Shown: positions 52,329 through 62,103, counted from the first letter of the stretch. The stretch: DNA of 64,000 nt from CAZXEJ01 sp964639895 (GCA_964639895.1 CAZXEJ010000003.1:1-64000), one strand, 5' to 3'. Notes: generated by a model from the sequence alone, not told the origin. Program-made: numbers and translations.

Positions 52329-52750
52329 CTCCCCTCCCGCCGGTACTCCACGTAGAGGTCGGGCGTTTCGTAGAGCCTCACCCGGTGGAGGGTGCAGCCT
52401 CCCCGCTGCTCGAGCTTCTTCTCGAGCAGCCCCCACAACACCCGAGCGATGTTCTCCGTCGTCGGTATGAGTTCCTTGAAATAGGGGTTGTCTTCGTTCA
52501 GGTACTTGTGGTCGAAGTCCTTGAGTACGTCGTTTATGATGGGAGCCAGGTCGTAGAGGTTGATTATCATTCCCGTCTCCGGGTCGGGCTCGCCGCGCAG
52601 GGTTACCTCGAGCGTATAGTTGTGCCCGTGCCCGTAGGGGCTCGTGCACTTGCCGAATACCTGGAGGTTCTTCTCGGCCGACCATCGCGGGTTCCAGTAC
52701 CTGTGTGACGCCGCGAAGGTGACCCTCTTTGTAAGTAGTGTGGTTCCCAC
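52325..52750 (-). CDS. queD: 6-pyruvoyltetrahydropterin synthase / QueD-like protein (copy 2)
   Basis: 141 aa paralogue of the next gene, first in the operon. Same motifs: FAASHRYWNP, VFGKCTSPYGHGHNYTLEV, MIINLYDLAPII, FDHKYLNEDNPYF. I prefer the GTG at 52750, 9 bases after GGAG, which gives a typical N-terminus (VGTTLLTKRVTFAASHR). An ATG at 52798 would add 16 residues but lacks a ribosome site. Two tandem copies suggest different pterin reactions. Confidence 0.9.
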   Translation of the reverse strand: MGTTLLTKRVTFAASHRYWNPRWSAEKNLQVFGKCTSPYGHGHNYTLEVTLRGEPDPETGMIINLYDLAPIINDVLKDFDHKYLNEDNPYFKELIPTTENIARVLWGLLEKKLEQRGGCTLHRVRLYETPDLYVEYRREGR

Positions 52751-54021
52751 GTTGGCTGTCTCCTGGGGCGTAACCGCCCGAAACTGTAATCTTATCATAT
52801 GGACGCAGCTTGTCACCAGCGGGTGACACCCTCTCTGCTGCGCTCGGCCGCGCCGATGGAGTGTGCCGTCTATAGGTGTTATACCTGATGCGGTCTGGGG
52901 ATTCATGGTCTGCGGCCGTGGCGGGGCGCCTGTCCGGCCTCTATCTTCCAATACGTAGAGGCCCTTCTGCCGCCGCTTCTGGCGGGCAAAGGTTTGGCGA
53001 TGTTCTTGCTTGCCATACTCGGCGCCGACCGTGCACAGGGTGGGCTGCGTCAGGCCGCGGGGGCGACACGCTGGGGCCCTTTGGTGGATGCGAGCGGCGA
53101 TTGAGGAGGAACACCGATCACCTGCCGCGCTTTGACGGGGCGGCGTGGAATCTCCCCGCGGTCGCCCATGCGCAACCCCCCCCGTACCACTCGTAGCAAG
53201 TAGCGTTGAGCGCCGTGCCTCTACGCGCGGCTGCGGAGTGGTATGGTGGCACGCTTGATGTAGGTTGAGAGTGTATATAGATACATCGCTTATCGGTCAG
53301 CCCACCGGGCCTGCCGTGGTTGCGGGAGAATGGGCGGATTCCCTCGGCCGTGTGGTGGCCGATGTCGGCTGGAGAGATACGGTCCCGAGAGAGGGTGTCG
53401 CCTCTTTCGTGCGGCCACTGTGGTCGGGTGGGGGTTGCTCTACCCCGCGCCGGGACTGTCAATACGGTGTGGCCGTGCGGTTAGGTCCTACACCCCGCAG
53501 CGGGGCCTCAAGGCCGCAAGGGGAGGAGTGGACACGGCTGTTTGCGCGGGGGCTTCTTCGCTCAAGGGGGTCTCTGCGCCCTCGGTCTTCCTACTTACCC
53601 CTCCCCCCGCTTCCTTCCCGCAGGCGCTGTCGTCGCGGTGCAGCGTTCCCCTTCCGGCTCAGTTTCATGGCTCGTGGTACCGGGCCGGCAACGGCCCCAG
53701 TATTACCCGTCGTGTGTAGCCCCCTCCATCGCAGTGGGTCGTTACAACTACCCAAGCCGTGCAGCGGGAAAGTGAGGTTGTGCGTGGTCCCATCCCGGCG
53801 CATGGGTGGTGGAGACGGGAAGGGTCGCCGCGCTCGCCTCTTGTGACAACGCTCGTTGCGGCCTTGGAGCCAAGTTGCGCCCCGCATGAGGGACGGGCGG
53901 TCAAAGGGGCCGCTTCCTTCGGGGGGAGCGGCCGCTGCGATGCGCCGTACAACGCGGTGGCTCGGGCACAGAGTGTTTGGGCGCGGCCGATGGGCCCCGC
54001 GGGAGGGAGGAGGCCCGATCC
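52751..54021. other. Non-coding tract (about 1.25 kb) between the pterin operon and nuoM
   Basis: GC-rich frames with Arg/Ser/Pro/Gly-rich translations on both strands and no ribosome sites. A small hairpin (CCCCG-CAG-CGGGG) lies at 53493-53505. No recognised RNA. Slightly AT-rich at 52785-52800 and 53265-53290. Confidence 0.4.
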
Positions 54022-55611
54022 TCAGGGTGCGTCGTCGTGGCGTGGGGAAACGGGCGGAAGATTCCTTGTCTCGGTGCGGGCGGTCGAGTATTTGTGCGCC
54101 CGCTGGTGTACCTGCTGGCGAAGGCTCAGCACCGAGGGCTCGATCCTGGAGAGGAACGGCTTCGGGAACACACCCATCACCACCATCATTACCGCGATTG
54201 GCAACAGGACGAACACCTCGCGTACGCCCAGGTCGAGCAAGACCTTGTTCTCTTTCTTGTCGAGCGGACCCAGCATCACCTTCTGGTAGGCCCACAGCAT
54301 GTAGACGGCACCCAGAATGACGCCCGTCGCTCCCAACGCGGCCCACGTGTAGTCGTAGCGGAACACCCCCAGCAGGAGCAGGAACTCGCCCACGAAGCCG
54401 TTGAGCATAGGCAGCCCGATGGAGGAGAGCACCGACAGGAGGAAAAACGCGGCGAAGACGGGCATCACCTTGGCCAGGCCGCCCATCTCGGCTATGGCCT
54501 TCGTGTGCCTCCTCTCGTAGATCATCCCCACGACGAGGAACAAGGCGCCGGTCGAGAGGCCGTGGTTGAGCATCTGGTATACGGCCCCCTGGATGCCCTG
54601 GGTTGTGAAGACCAGCACCCCCAGCATGATGAGTCCCATGTGGCTTACGCTCGAATAGGCGACCAGCTTCTTAAGGTCGCCCTGCGCGAAGGCCACCATG
54701 GCGCCGTAGATGATTCCCACTATGGCGAGAGCGGCCAGGTACGGGAGAAACAGGGCCACCGCGTCGGGAAACAGCGGTACGAGAAAGCGGAGGAAGGCGT
54801 AAGAGCCCATCTTGAGCAGCAGTGCGGCCAGGATGACGCTTCCGGCCGTCGGGGCCTCGACGTGCGCGTCGGGGAGCCACGTGTGGAAGGGGAACAGTGG
54901 GATCTTGATGGCGAAGGCGAGTGCGAACGCCAGGAAGCACAGCGACTGCGGACTGAAGACGCCGTCGAACGGCACGTGGAGGCGCAGCAGGTCGAAGTAG
55001 TCGAGCGAGGGACGGGAGAACTGCTCGACGTGCAGGCCCCAGAGGTACAGTATCGCGACCAGCATGAGGGCGCTTCCGAAGGCGGTGTAGAGGAAGAATT
55101 TTACGGCCGCATGGATACGCCGCTCGCTCCCCCAGATGCCTATCATGAAGTACATCGGTATGAGGACGGCCTCCCAGAAGACAAAGAACAACGCGAGGTC
55201 GAGAGCCGTGAACGTGCCTATCAGCGCGCTCTCGATCAGAAGCAACAGGGAATGGAACAGGCCCACGCCCTCGTCGACGGCGCGCCAGGCGCTGAGCACG
55301 ACTATGGGCGTTATGAAGGTGGTCAACAGCACGAGGAACAGGCTTATACCGTCCACCCCAACGTGGTAGCTAATGCCGAGCGACTCTATCCAAGGGGCGC
55401 GGTACTCGAACTGCATTCCCGCAACACCGGTGTGGAAGTTGACGAAAAGCGGAATGGATAGGATGAACTCGGCGGCGCTCACCACGAGCACGGTCCGCCT
55501 GATGGCGTCTCGGGCGGTGGGCCGGAGGAGTGAGACGGCAAGCACTATGGGAATGCCGATAAGTGGAAAGAAGGTGACGATGCGCAAATCACCGCTCAGG
55601 ACGGCATCCAC
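54022..55611 (-). CDS. nuoM: NADH-quinone oxidoreductase subunit M (orphan)
   Basis: 529 aa proton-pumping antiporter-like subunit of complex I with 14 TM helices. Key charged residues are present: the TM5 Glu in FFVFWEAVLIPMYFMIGIWG, TM7-8 Lys in AVKFFLYTAFGS and AFAIKIPLFPFHTWLPDAHVEAPTAGS, and NHGLSTGALFLVVG. NuoM genes normally sit between nuoL and nuoN; here neither is adjacent. The last 35 residues are hydrophilic and Arg-rich. The start (ATG 55611, MDAVLSGDLRIV) has an AGGA-like site. Confidence 0.94.
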   Translation of the reverse strand: MDAVLSGDLRIVTFFPLIGIPIVLAVSLLRPTARDAIRRTVLVVSAAEFILSIPLFVNFHTGVAGMQFEYRAPWIESLGISYHVGVDGISLFLVLLTTFITPIVVLSAWRAVDEGVGLFHSLLLLIESALIGTFTALDLALFFVFWEAVLIPMYFMIGIWGSERRIHAAVKFFLYTAFGSALMLVAILYLWGLHVEQFSRPSLDYFDLLRLHVPFDGVFSPQSLCFLAFALAFAIKIPLFPFHTWLPDAHVEAPTAGSVILAALLLKMGSYAFLRFLVPLFPDAVALFLPYLAALAIVGIIYGAMVAFAQGDLKKLVAYSSVSHMGLIMLGVLVFTTQGIQGAVYQMLNHGLSTGALFLVVGMIYERRHTKAIAEMGGLAKVMPVFAAFFLLSVLSSIGLPMLNGFVGEFLLLLGVFRYDYTWAALGATGVILGAVYMLWAYQKVMLGPLDKKENKVLLDLGVREVFVLLPIAVMMVVMGVFPKPFLSRIEPSVLSLRQQVHQRAHKYSTARTETRNLPPVSPRHDDAP

Positions 55612-56134
55612 TTTGGGGGGTCCTCCCGTGTAAGGAAACTGTCTCGGAGACGCCGGATTACTATACTATAGAGCGCAGGGGTTCTCAACTCCGTACCTAC
55701 CCCGTTATGATGGGGGCCAGAGGGATCCCCCGGCACCGAGTCTCGGAGTAGGCGTGTGCTGGTGGCGGGGGGCCTGTTCAGTGCGTAAAGAGAGTGAATG
55801 GTGCGTATCGATCACGCTTTATAGGAGTTGTACGCGGTGCGGACGGCTACTACATCGTGGCGAGATCCGGCGGGGGCTTCGTTAATCCGTTGGCTGCCTT
55901 CCTAAGGGCGGCATACGGCCGGGTGGTCCATGAACAGCCGGGGAGCTGCTCGCCGATGTGACCGTTGTAGCCCGCCTGCTTTGCACCGTTTCCCTGCTGA
56001 ATCACTGGTGCAAGAATCGACGTCCTTGCTCTCAAGCGACCGTTGAGTTTCTGCCAGGTCGTCGCCCTTGCTGCGCACGACCGAAGCATGCCCGATGGCG
56101 CATCGGTTGCGGGCCACTCGGAATGACGATGCCG
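55612..56134. other. Non-coding divergent region between nuoM and the peroxidase
   Basis: About 520 bases before the peroxidase promoter. Contains an AT-rich pocket near 55660-55675 (TTACTATACTATAGAG) that may hold the leftward nuoM promoter. No gene or RNA recognised. Confidence 0.4.
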
Positions 56135-56162
56135 TTGACACGCGGGGAGAATCAGGTATAAA
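56135..56162 (+). promoter_or_regulatory. Strong sigma-70 promoter of the cytochrome c peroxidase gene
   Basis: TTGACA (56135-56140), 16 bases, TATAAA (56157-56162), followed by AAGGAG at 56182-56187 and ATG at 56196. One of the best consensus promoters in the window. Confidence 0.7.
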
Positions 56163-56195
56163 AGGCAAGTAATTACCATTTAAGGAGTGACAACC

Positions 56196-57236
56196 ATGCG
56201 CACCGTATACGCGGTAGTCGTAGCTTTCGCCATCTCTCTCTTCCTCATCGCTACCACGCAGGGCCGCGGTACCGACCTGAGGCAGAAGGCTCGCGCTCTT
56301 TTCAAGCCACTTCCCCAGGAGATGCCGGCGCCGCCTGACAACCCCACCACGCGTGCCAAGGTGGCCCTCGGTAAGAAGCTTTACTACGACCCGCGTCTTT
56401 CCAAGAGCGGTGTCGTAAGCTGTAACAGCTGCCACAACCTGGCCACCTTCGGCTCGGACAACGTAAGCACCTCGCTGGGCCACAAGTTCCAGACGGGCGG
56501 CCGTAACGCCCCCACCGTGCTCAACGCCGGTTTCCAGGTGGCCCAGTTCTGGGACGGCAGGGCTTCGAGTCTTGAGGAGCAGGCCAAGGGGCCGATTCTC
56601 AATCCGCTCGAGATGGCGATGCCGGACGAAGAGGCCGTCATCAAGAGGATAAGGTCTATCCCGGGCTACGTCGACGGTTTCCGCGAGGTCTTCAAGGGCC
56701 AGAAGGACCCGATCACCTATGACAACCTGGCCAAGGCCATTGCTGCGTTCGAGAGGACGCTGGTCACGCCGGCTCCCTTCGACCGCTACCTGCTCGGGGA
56801 CGAGGATGCACTCACCGAGAAGCAGAAAAAGGGGCTCGCCTTGTTCATAGAGAAGGGATGCGCCGGCTGTCACAACGGTGTGGCCGTGGGAGGCGGCTCG
56901 TTCCAGAAGTTCGGCGTCGTCAACCCCTATCCGCATCAGAAAGACCTCGGCCGCTACAAGGTAACCAAGAAGGACACGGACAAACACGTATTCAAGGTGC
57001 CCGTCCTGAGGAACGTCACGCGCACCTATCCCTACTTCCACGACGGCAAGGTGTGGGACATAAGGGAGGCCGTGCGCATAATGGGATGGACTCAGCTGGG
57101 GCTCAAGCTCAACCCGGAAGAGGTCGACAACATCGTGGCGTTCCTGGAATCGCTGACGGGCGAGATCCCCGAGGATGCGCTGCGGCTCCCCGTGTTGCCG
57201 CCCTCGTCGCCGGATACCCCTAAACCCTCGCTGTAG
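56196..57236 (+). CDS. Diheme cytochrome c peroxidase (MauG/CcpA family)
   Basis: 346 aa periplasmic enzyme reducing hydrogen peroxide with electrons from c-type cytochromes. Signal peptide at about 1-22. Two heme-binding CxxCH motifs: CNSCH (about 80) and CAGCH (about 225). The conserved LGKKLYYDPRLSKSGVVSC and the FKVPVLRNVTRTYPYFHDGKV stretch are those of bacterial CCPs. AAGGAG is 8 bases before the ATG. Monocistronic under a strong promoter. Confidence 0.95.
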   Translation: MRTVYAVVVAFAISLFLIATTQGRGTDLRQKARALFKPLPQEMPAPPDNPTTRAKVALGKKLYYDPRLSKSGVVSCNSCHNLATFGSDNVSTSLGHKFQTGGRNAPTVLNAGFQVAQFWDGRASSLEEQAKGPILNPLEMAMPDEEAVIKRIRSIPGYVDGFREVFKGQKDPITYDNLAKAIAAFERTLVTPAPFDRYLLGDEDALTEKQKKGLALFIEKGCAGCHNGVAVGGGSFQKFGVVNPYPHQKDLGRYKVTKKDTDKHVFKVPVLRNVTRTYPYFHDGKVWDIREAVRIMGWTQLGLKLNPEEVDNIVAFLESLTGEIPEDALRLPVLPPSSPDTPKPSL

Positions 57237-58373
57237 ACGGGCAGGGCCGGCGCCGAACCGGGCTGAACCGGCCGCTATGGAACATCTGGCGGGGTGGCGA
57301 CGGCTTCTGTAGGGGGACGGCGGTTGTGAGGGGTGGGCCTCCTTCCCGACTGGGTATGTCCCTTCGCGATCTTCCTTGCGGGGTGGGCTCTCAGCCGAAG
57401 CATGCGACCTGACTCGTGGCATGAGGGGTGTCCTGGAGCGGTTCCTTGGGCTATGGCCTCGTGCTTGGGGGCGAGACGGTGCCGTAAGGTGCCGCTCATG
57501 CCGTAAGGGGTCTCGAAACGTGTTCCGCTTGCCGTGGGGGGGACGCTTTCAAGGGCGGCCCACGCCTTGTGGCGGTGACGGAAGGTAAGGGGCGGTATCT
57601 CCGTCGGGCTCAGAAGATGTACAGGGCCGCACCCTCGCCCATGGGATTCGCCCGGGTTTGACTGAACACTCGCCTGCGCCGGCGTATACGACGAGGCCTC
57701 GGATTGCGCCGTCTCCTGAGGCGATACAGGCCGGATGGTGGTGGGATGGTGCCCTGTACGCCGGTGTGCGTTGTGATCCCGCACCACGGCTTCCCACTAT
57801 CCACCCGCTCCGCCGCCCCCGTCGAGGGGGGTAGGGGTTTCGCGCCGGCTTTCACCGCCTTCTCCCCCCGCCCCAGTGCGTTTTAGCGCACCGCGCCGCT
57901 TCCTTTCGCCGACCTTCCCCCGGGACGAGCCTCCCTCCCGCCACGGCCCGACCATGCCCCTACCTTTTCCCTCCACCCGCAGCACCCCTTACGCCTAGAC
58001 GGATATTGCGCCCTTGGCGGACGTCTCTGTGGTGGGACGGGCCGAGGCGGGCCTTGGTGTATGCCGCCCCCCCGGTACCAGACGACGGCGGTGGCCTTGG
58101 CGGGAAAACACCCCTTTGCGCTCTGCATCCTCATACGACGTCCGTTCGTGCCGCCCGCGCTGGACGAAGAGAGCTCTCCGGTAGTGGGGCGGAAAACCGA
58201 GGTTTCCTTTCTCCACCGGACCGGCCCGTTCGCCTCCCCCAGTTGGGGATGAGTGAGCCCGTTCCCTCTTTCAACCCCTCGTCCCCCTAGGTTTCTTCAG
58301 CCCAAAGATGCCGAAATTGGCCATAAGGCGCGTTGTTTGGTATCCTAATGGAAACCACTCTACGAGGTCATCC
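57237..58373. other. Non-coding tract (about 1.1 kb)
   Basis: No ORF with protein-like composition. 57800-57990 is pyrimidine-rich on the + strand. A TATCCT -10-like hexamer at about 58341 lies before the next gene. No recognised RNA. Confidence 0.4.
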
Positions 58374-58829
58374 ATGAGCGAAGGAACGATACAACCGGGC
58401 GCCGAGGTCAAGGGAATCCACATAAAGCTTCTGGACAAGACGCTCATGAAGATGTTCGCCGACAGCGGGCGGAAACCTCTGAGGCTGAGGCTCAGGGAGA
58501 TAGACGCCGAGGACGAGAGCCACTTCTCGGTCGACCTGTCTTTACTTGCCGTGGAGGAGGAGCTCCCCCCAGGTGACGAGGTCGTAGACATCGACCGCCT
58601 CTCGGCCTTCGAGCTCCACTTCGATTTCGACCTCGCCACCTTCCTCGACAGGACGGTCGCCGTCCTCACCTCTTCGGCCACCCGGCTCTTCAACGCCCTG
58701 TTCGTCCCCTTTCTCGAGGTCGAGTGCGTGGTGGCGCACCACGGTGATGGCTGGAAGATAGTGCTTACCGAGATCGTGGAGCGGGAGCCGGAGAAGGACC
58801 AGTCGGATTTCGAGGAGATACAGTACTGA
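58374..58829 (+). CDS. Protein of unknown function
   Basis: 151 aa from the ATG at 58374 (GAGG 6 bases upstream). Acidic, soluble, with strand-rich composition (KGIHIKLLDKTLMKMF, KPLRLRLREIDAEDESHFSVDLSLLAVEEELPPGDEVVDIDRL, WKIVLTEIVEREPE). No domain recognised, no signal peptide. Isolated between long non-coding regions, with codon use like the real genes. Confidence 0.7.
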   Translation: MSEGTIQPGAEVKGIHIKLLDKTLMKMFADSGRKPLRLRLREIDAEDESHFSVDLSLLAVEEELPPGDEVVDIDRLSAFELHFDFDLATFLDRTVAVLTSSATRLFNALFVPFLEVECVVAHHGDGWKIVLTEIVEREPEKDQSDFEEIQY

Positions 58830-59533
58830 GCGCGGCCACGTCCATGCCCCGAGTGCGGAAAGCGACGATGTGACCCCGCTCCGGACGTCGGGCGGGTGCT
58901 GATCTCCAGCCTCGCAGGCATGCTTTGGCCCCTGGCCCCAGCGCGCGGGGAAGAGGGCCAAGAGGTCTCCGGAGCCGTTTAAGCGGTGCGGGGGCTTTAC
59001 GCGTCGGGCCGTCTTTCTTCTTCCAACCAAGGTGCACGTGAGGCTGAGATTCACCGTGGAGTAGATGGGTTGCATGGGCTGCTATACCGGGGCGAGGAGA
59101 GCAGTGGCACCACTCTCCCCCCCGCCACACCTCTCAACCGCTTGGGACACGGCATGGGGGAGGTCCGCCGCTGTGGGCGGCCGTCGCTCACCCGGAGAAC
59201 GCTTCGGGCCGGCACAGCTTATATCAGCGGCTTTTCTTCAACTCCCAGCCCAATGCGGCCTCGTCCTCTCCCCCTACGGCATCCGACCCGCCCCCTGGTT
59301 TCTTGGACGAGAGTTTCTACGCGGGTTCGGCTCACACTCTGGGCGGAGCTGGTCCGGCTCGCCGAGTTGATGCGGCATTGAGTAACAACGGCGGGTTTAG
59401 TATCATAAATAGCTGCGGGTGGCTCCAGCCCCCGTGCCGCGCGGCGCGCGGAGGCTGAGTGTCGGGCGCTGCTCCACCCTGAGGGGTGAAAAGCGGCGTG
59501 CATACTCCTTTTCGGTTCGGAGGTCAGTCGTTG
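58830..59533. other. Non-coding gap (about 700 bases)
   Basis: GC-rich with no credible gene. An AT patch at 59396-59412 (TTTAGTATCATAAATAG) may be part of a promoter for the following operon. Confidence 0.4.
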
Positions 59534-59851
59534 ATGGAAAGGATAATGAAGCGCATCAAGGAGATGCTTGAGAAGAGCGGGACCTTGGAGGTTCAGGAAG
59601 GGGTAGTCCCTCCCATAATGGAGGTGAGACTTATAGAACACTCCGTCTACTTCTCCGACTCGGGCCGAGGGACGGCTGCAAGGGTAGTGTTTACAGGCAA
59701 GGACTTCGAGGAGGCCTACCGCGTTCTGTCCGAGTCCGTACTCGAAGGGAACGCCGTCGTCGAGCGCAACGTGGAAGACGTCTACATGATGTATCTCAAG
59801 AACTTCTGCAAGGACTTCATCGAGGCATACGATGACGAGAGGAGGCAGTAG
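59534..59851 (+). CDS. Small protein of unknown function upstream of the acyl-CoA ligase
   Basis: 105 aa from the ATG at 59534 (MERIMKRIKEMLEKSGTLE). Alpha/beta composition (VPPIMEVRLIEHSVYFSDSGRGTAARVVFTGKDFEEAYRVLSESV) and a C-terminal helix (FCKDFIEAYDDERR). No family recognised. It ends just before the ligase ribosome site, so the two are probably co-transcribed. Confidence 0.72.
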   Translation: MERIMKRIKEMLEKSGTLEVQEGVVPPIMEVRLIEHSVYFSDSGRGTAARVVFTGKDFEEAYRVLSESVLEGNAVVERNVEDVYMMYLKNFCKDFIEAYDDERRQ

Positions 59852-59852
59852 C

Positions 59853-61517
59853 GTGACGCCCTCCGAGCGGGGGCCTTCTGGCGTCGGTGCGGCCGATGGG
59901 TTCGACTACGAGGAGCTGCAGCGCCGCTGGAAGTGGGTAGTGCCGCGCAGGTTCAACATCGGCCGCGACTGTACGGACAAGTGGGCCGCGCTCGAGAGCC
60001 ACCGGGAGAAGGTGGCCCTGTACTTCGAGGACGACCGGGGCAGGGAGGAACGCTACACGTTCGGCGAGCTCGCCCTTCTCACCAACCGCGCGGCCAACGC
60101 CCTCTTGTCGCTCGGGTTCAGGAAGGGCGACCGCTTGGTGATAAGGCTTCCCAACCTGCCGGCCTATCCCTTAGTGTTTCTCGGCGCTCTCAAGGCGGGC
60201 ATCGTGCCCGTGCCCACGAGCTACATGCTCACGGCCGAGGAGCTCGCCTACATAGTTGAAGACTGCGGCGCCAAGGGAGTGCTCACCGTGGAGGCGCTCT
60301 ATGACGCCGTCGACGATGTGCGTACGGCTTCGCGCTCGCTCGCGCACGTTATAGTGGCCGAGGGCCGCGTGCCGTCCTCGTGCGTGGGGCTCGAGGCGCT
60401 GATGGCCCGCTCGCCCGACGTGCTGGACGTCCCGCTCACCGAGGCCGAGGACGTGGCCTACATGTGCTACACCTCCGGCACCACCGGGTTTCCCAAGGGT
60501 GTGGTGCACGCCCACCGCGCCCTCATAGGGCGCGACCCGGCCGCCCGTTTCTGGCTGGCCCTGAGGCCGGGTGATACGGTGATGCACGCCGGCAAGCTCA
60601 ACTGGACCTACACGCTCGGCACCGGCTGCCTCGATCCCTGGCGCCACGGCTGTTCGGCCGTCATCTGGGGCGGCGAGCACGACGTGGAGAGCTTCTTCCG
60701 CCTCATAGCCAAGTACTCCGTCGACCTGTTCATGGCCGTACCCACCGTCTACAGGCACATGTTGCGTTCCCCTGGCCGCGGCAAGGCCGACCTGGCCACA
60801 CTGAGGCACGCTCTCAGTGCGGGCGAGCACCTAAGCGAGGAGCTCTTCCATGCCTTTCGCGACCGCTTCGGCGTCGAGCTCTATGACGGGCTGGGGATGA
60901 CGGAGTTCAGCTACTACCTCTCCAACATGCCGGGCATGCCCATCAAGCCCGGCTCCCCGGGCAAGCCCCAGCCGGGGCACCGCTCGGTGTTGCTCGGCGA
61001 GGACTGCCGTCCCGTACCGCCCGGCGAGACGGGCGTACTGGCCACCCCGCGCGACGATCCCGGCGTGATGCTTCGCTACTGGGGATTGCCCGAAGAGAGC
61101 GAGAACAGGTTCTGCGGGCCTTGGTTCGTAAGCGGCGACTACTTTTATACGGATGAAGACGGCTACTACTGGATCGTGGGCCGTAAGGACGACCTTATAA
61201 CGACGTTCGGCTACCGCGTAAGCCCCTTCGAGGTCGAACGTGTCCTGGCCCGACACCCGGCCGTGGCCGAGTGTGCGGTGGCCGGCATCAAGGTGGGGTT
61301 CGATAAAACCATCGTGGCTGCTTTCGTGGTCGTCAAGGGGTCCTACGGGGCCGGGGACGATCTGCGCTCGGACATCCTCACCTATCTGGGGCGGCGCCTC
61401 GCCCACTACAAGTGTCCCAAGGAGCTCTACTTCCTCGACTCGATCCCCAAGACGATGAACGGCAAGGTGTTGAGGCGGGAGCTTGTAGAGCGCTACAGCA
61501 CCTACGAGGAGTTGTGA
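59853..61517 (+). CDS. AMP-forming acyl-CoA synthetase (2-aminobenzoate/medium-chain CoA ligase-like)
   Basis: 554 aa ANL-superfamily ligase that adenylates a carboxylate and transfers it to CoA. P-loop YTSGTTGFPKGVVHAHR, A5-type YDGLGMTE, A7 SGDYFYTDEDGYYWIVGRKDD and the catalytic Lys at the C-terminus (PKTMNGKVLRREL) are all present. The N-terminus (FDYEELQRRWKWVVPRRFNIG) and LNWTYTLGTGCLDPW resemble medium-chain and aryl (aminobenzoate-type) ligases. The substrate is not certain. GTG start at 59853, 7 bases after GGAGG. Confidence 0.92.
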   Translation: MTPSERGPSGVGAADGFDYEELQRRWKWVVPRRFNIGRDCTDKWAALESHREKVALYFEDDRGREERYTFGELALLTNRAANALLSLGFRKGDRLVIRLPNLPAYPLVFLGALKAGIVPVPTSYMLTAEELAYIVEDCGAKGVLTVEALYDAVDDVRTASRSLAHVIVAEGRVPSSCVGLEALMARSPDVLDVPLTEAEDVAYMCYTSGTTGFPKGVVHAHRALIGRDPAARFWLALRPGDTVMHAGKLNWTYTLGTGCLDPWRHGCSAVIWGGEHDVESFFRLIAKYSVDLFMAVPTVYRHMLRSPGRGKADLATLRHALSAGEHLSEELFHAFRDRFGVELYDGLGMTEFSYYLSNMPGMPIKPGSPGKPQPGHRSVLLGEDCRPVPPGETGVLATPRDDPGVMLRYWGLPEESENRFCGPWFVSGDYFYTDEDGYYWIVGRKDDLITTFGYRVSPFEVERVLARHPAVAECAVAGIKVGFDKTIVAAFVVVKGSYGAGDDLRSDILTYLGRRLAHYKCPKELYFLDSIPKTMNGKVLRRELVERYSTYEEL

Positions 61518-61611
61518 GTGGCTCCCCGCTCCTCGCTCCCGAGCAAGCAGCGACATCGAGGGAAGGCCGTGTTTGAACAACTGCGGCCGGGCGTTTAACC
61601 TTTTATTTGGC

Positions 61612-62103
61612 ATGGGAAAATATGTACTCACGCTAGCGGTCGCATCCGTCGTCGTGGCGGCCGACCAGGTGACGAAGGCGCTGGTGCGCGCCTCGCTGGT
61701 GTTGCATTCGTCCGTTCCGGTCCTGCCGGTGCTGAACATCGTCCACTACCGCAACACGGGTGCCGCCTTCGGCATGCTGGATACGCTTTCCCCCGCCGTG
61801 CGCGGGCTCTTCTTCCTGCTCGTCCTCTGTGCGGCGCTGGTCGTGGTCGCGTACTTCATGTGGAAGACCCCCGCCCAGAGGACGGCCGTCCACGTGGCTC
61901 TCGCCCTCGTGCTGGGCGGTGCCGTGGCCAACTCCATCGACCGCCTCGCCTACGGATACGTGACCGATTTCATCGATCTACACTGGTTCGGCGACCCGAG
62001 GTTGCACTGGGCCGCCTTCAACCTGGCCGATTCCGCCATCACGGTGGGCGTCGTTCTGCTCATGCTGGAAGCGTTGAGAAAGCGAGGGGAGGTGCCGGGC
62101 TGA
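61612..62103 (+). CDS. lspA: Prolipoprotein signal peptidase (SPase II)
   Basis: 163 aa inner-membrane aspartic protease cleaving lipoprotein signal peptides. Four TM helices and the motifs DQVTK, NTGAAFGML, the catalytic Asp in NSIDRLAYG and the second catalytic Asp in FNLADSAITVG are present. Start at the ATG 61612; a TTG at 61573 with GGAAGG upstream is an alternative. The stop overlaps the ribE start. Confidence 0.95.
   Translation: MGKYVLTLAVASVVVAADQVTKALVRASLVLHSSVPVLPVLNIVHYRNTGAAFGMLDTLSPAVRGLFFLLVLCAALVVVAYFMWKTPAQRTAVHVALALVLGGAVANSIDRLAYGYVTDFIDLHWFGDPRLHWAAFNLADSAITVGVVLLMLEALRKRGEVPG

Noticed and set aside
53493..53505. Short CCCCG/CGGGG hairpin as a terminator
   Set aside because: Only five base pairs, no T run, and far from any gene end.
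57275..57787. 170-codon minus-strand frame after the cytochrome c peroxidase
   Set aside because: No hydrophobic core pattern, no ribosome site and no recognisable motif.
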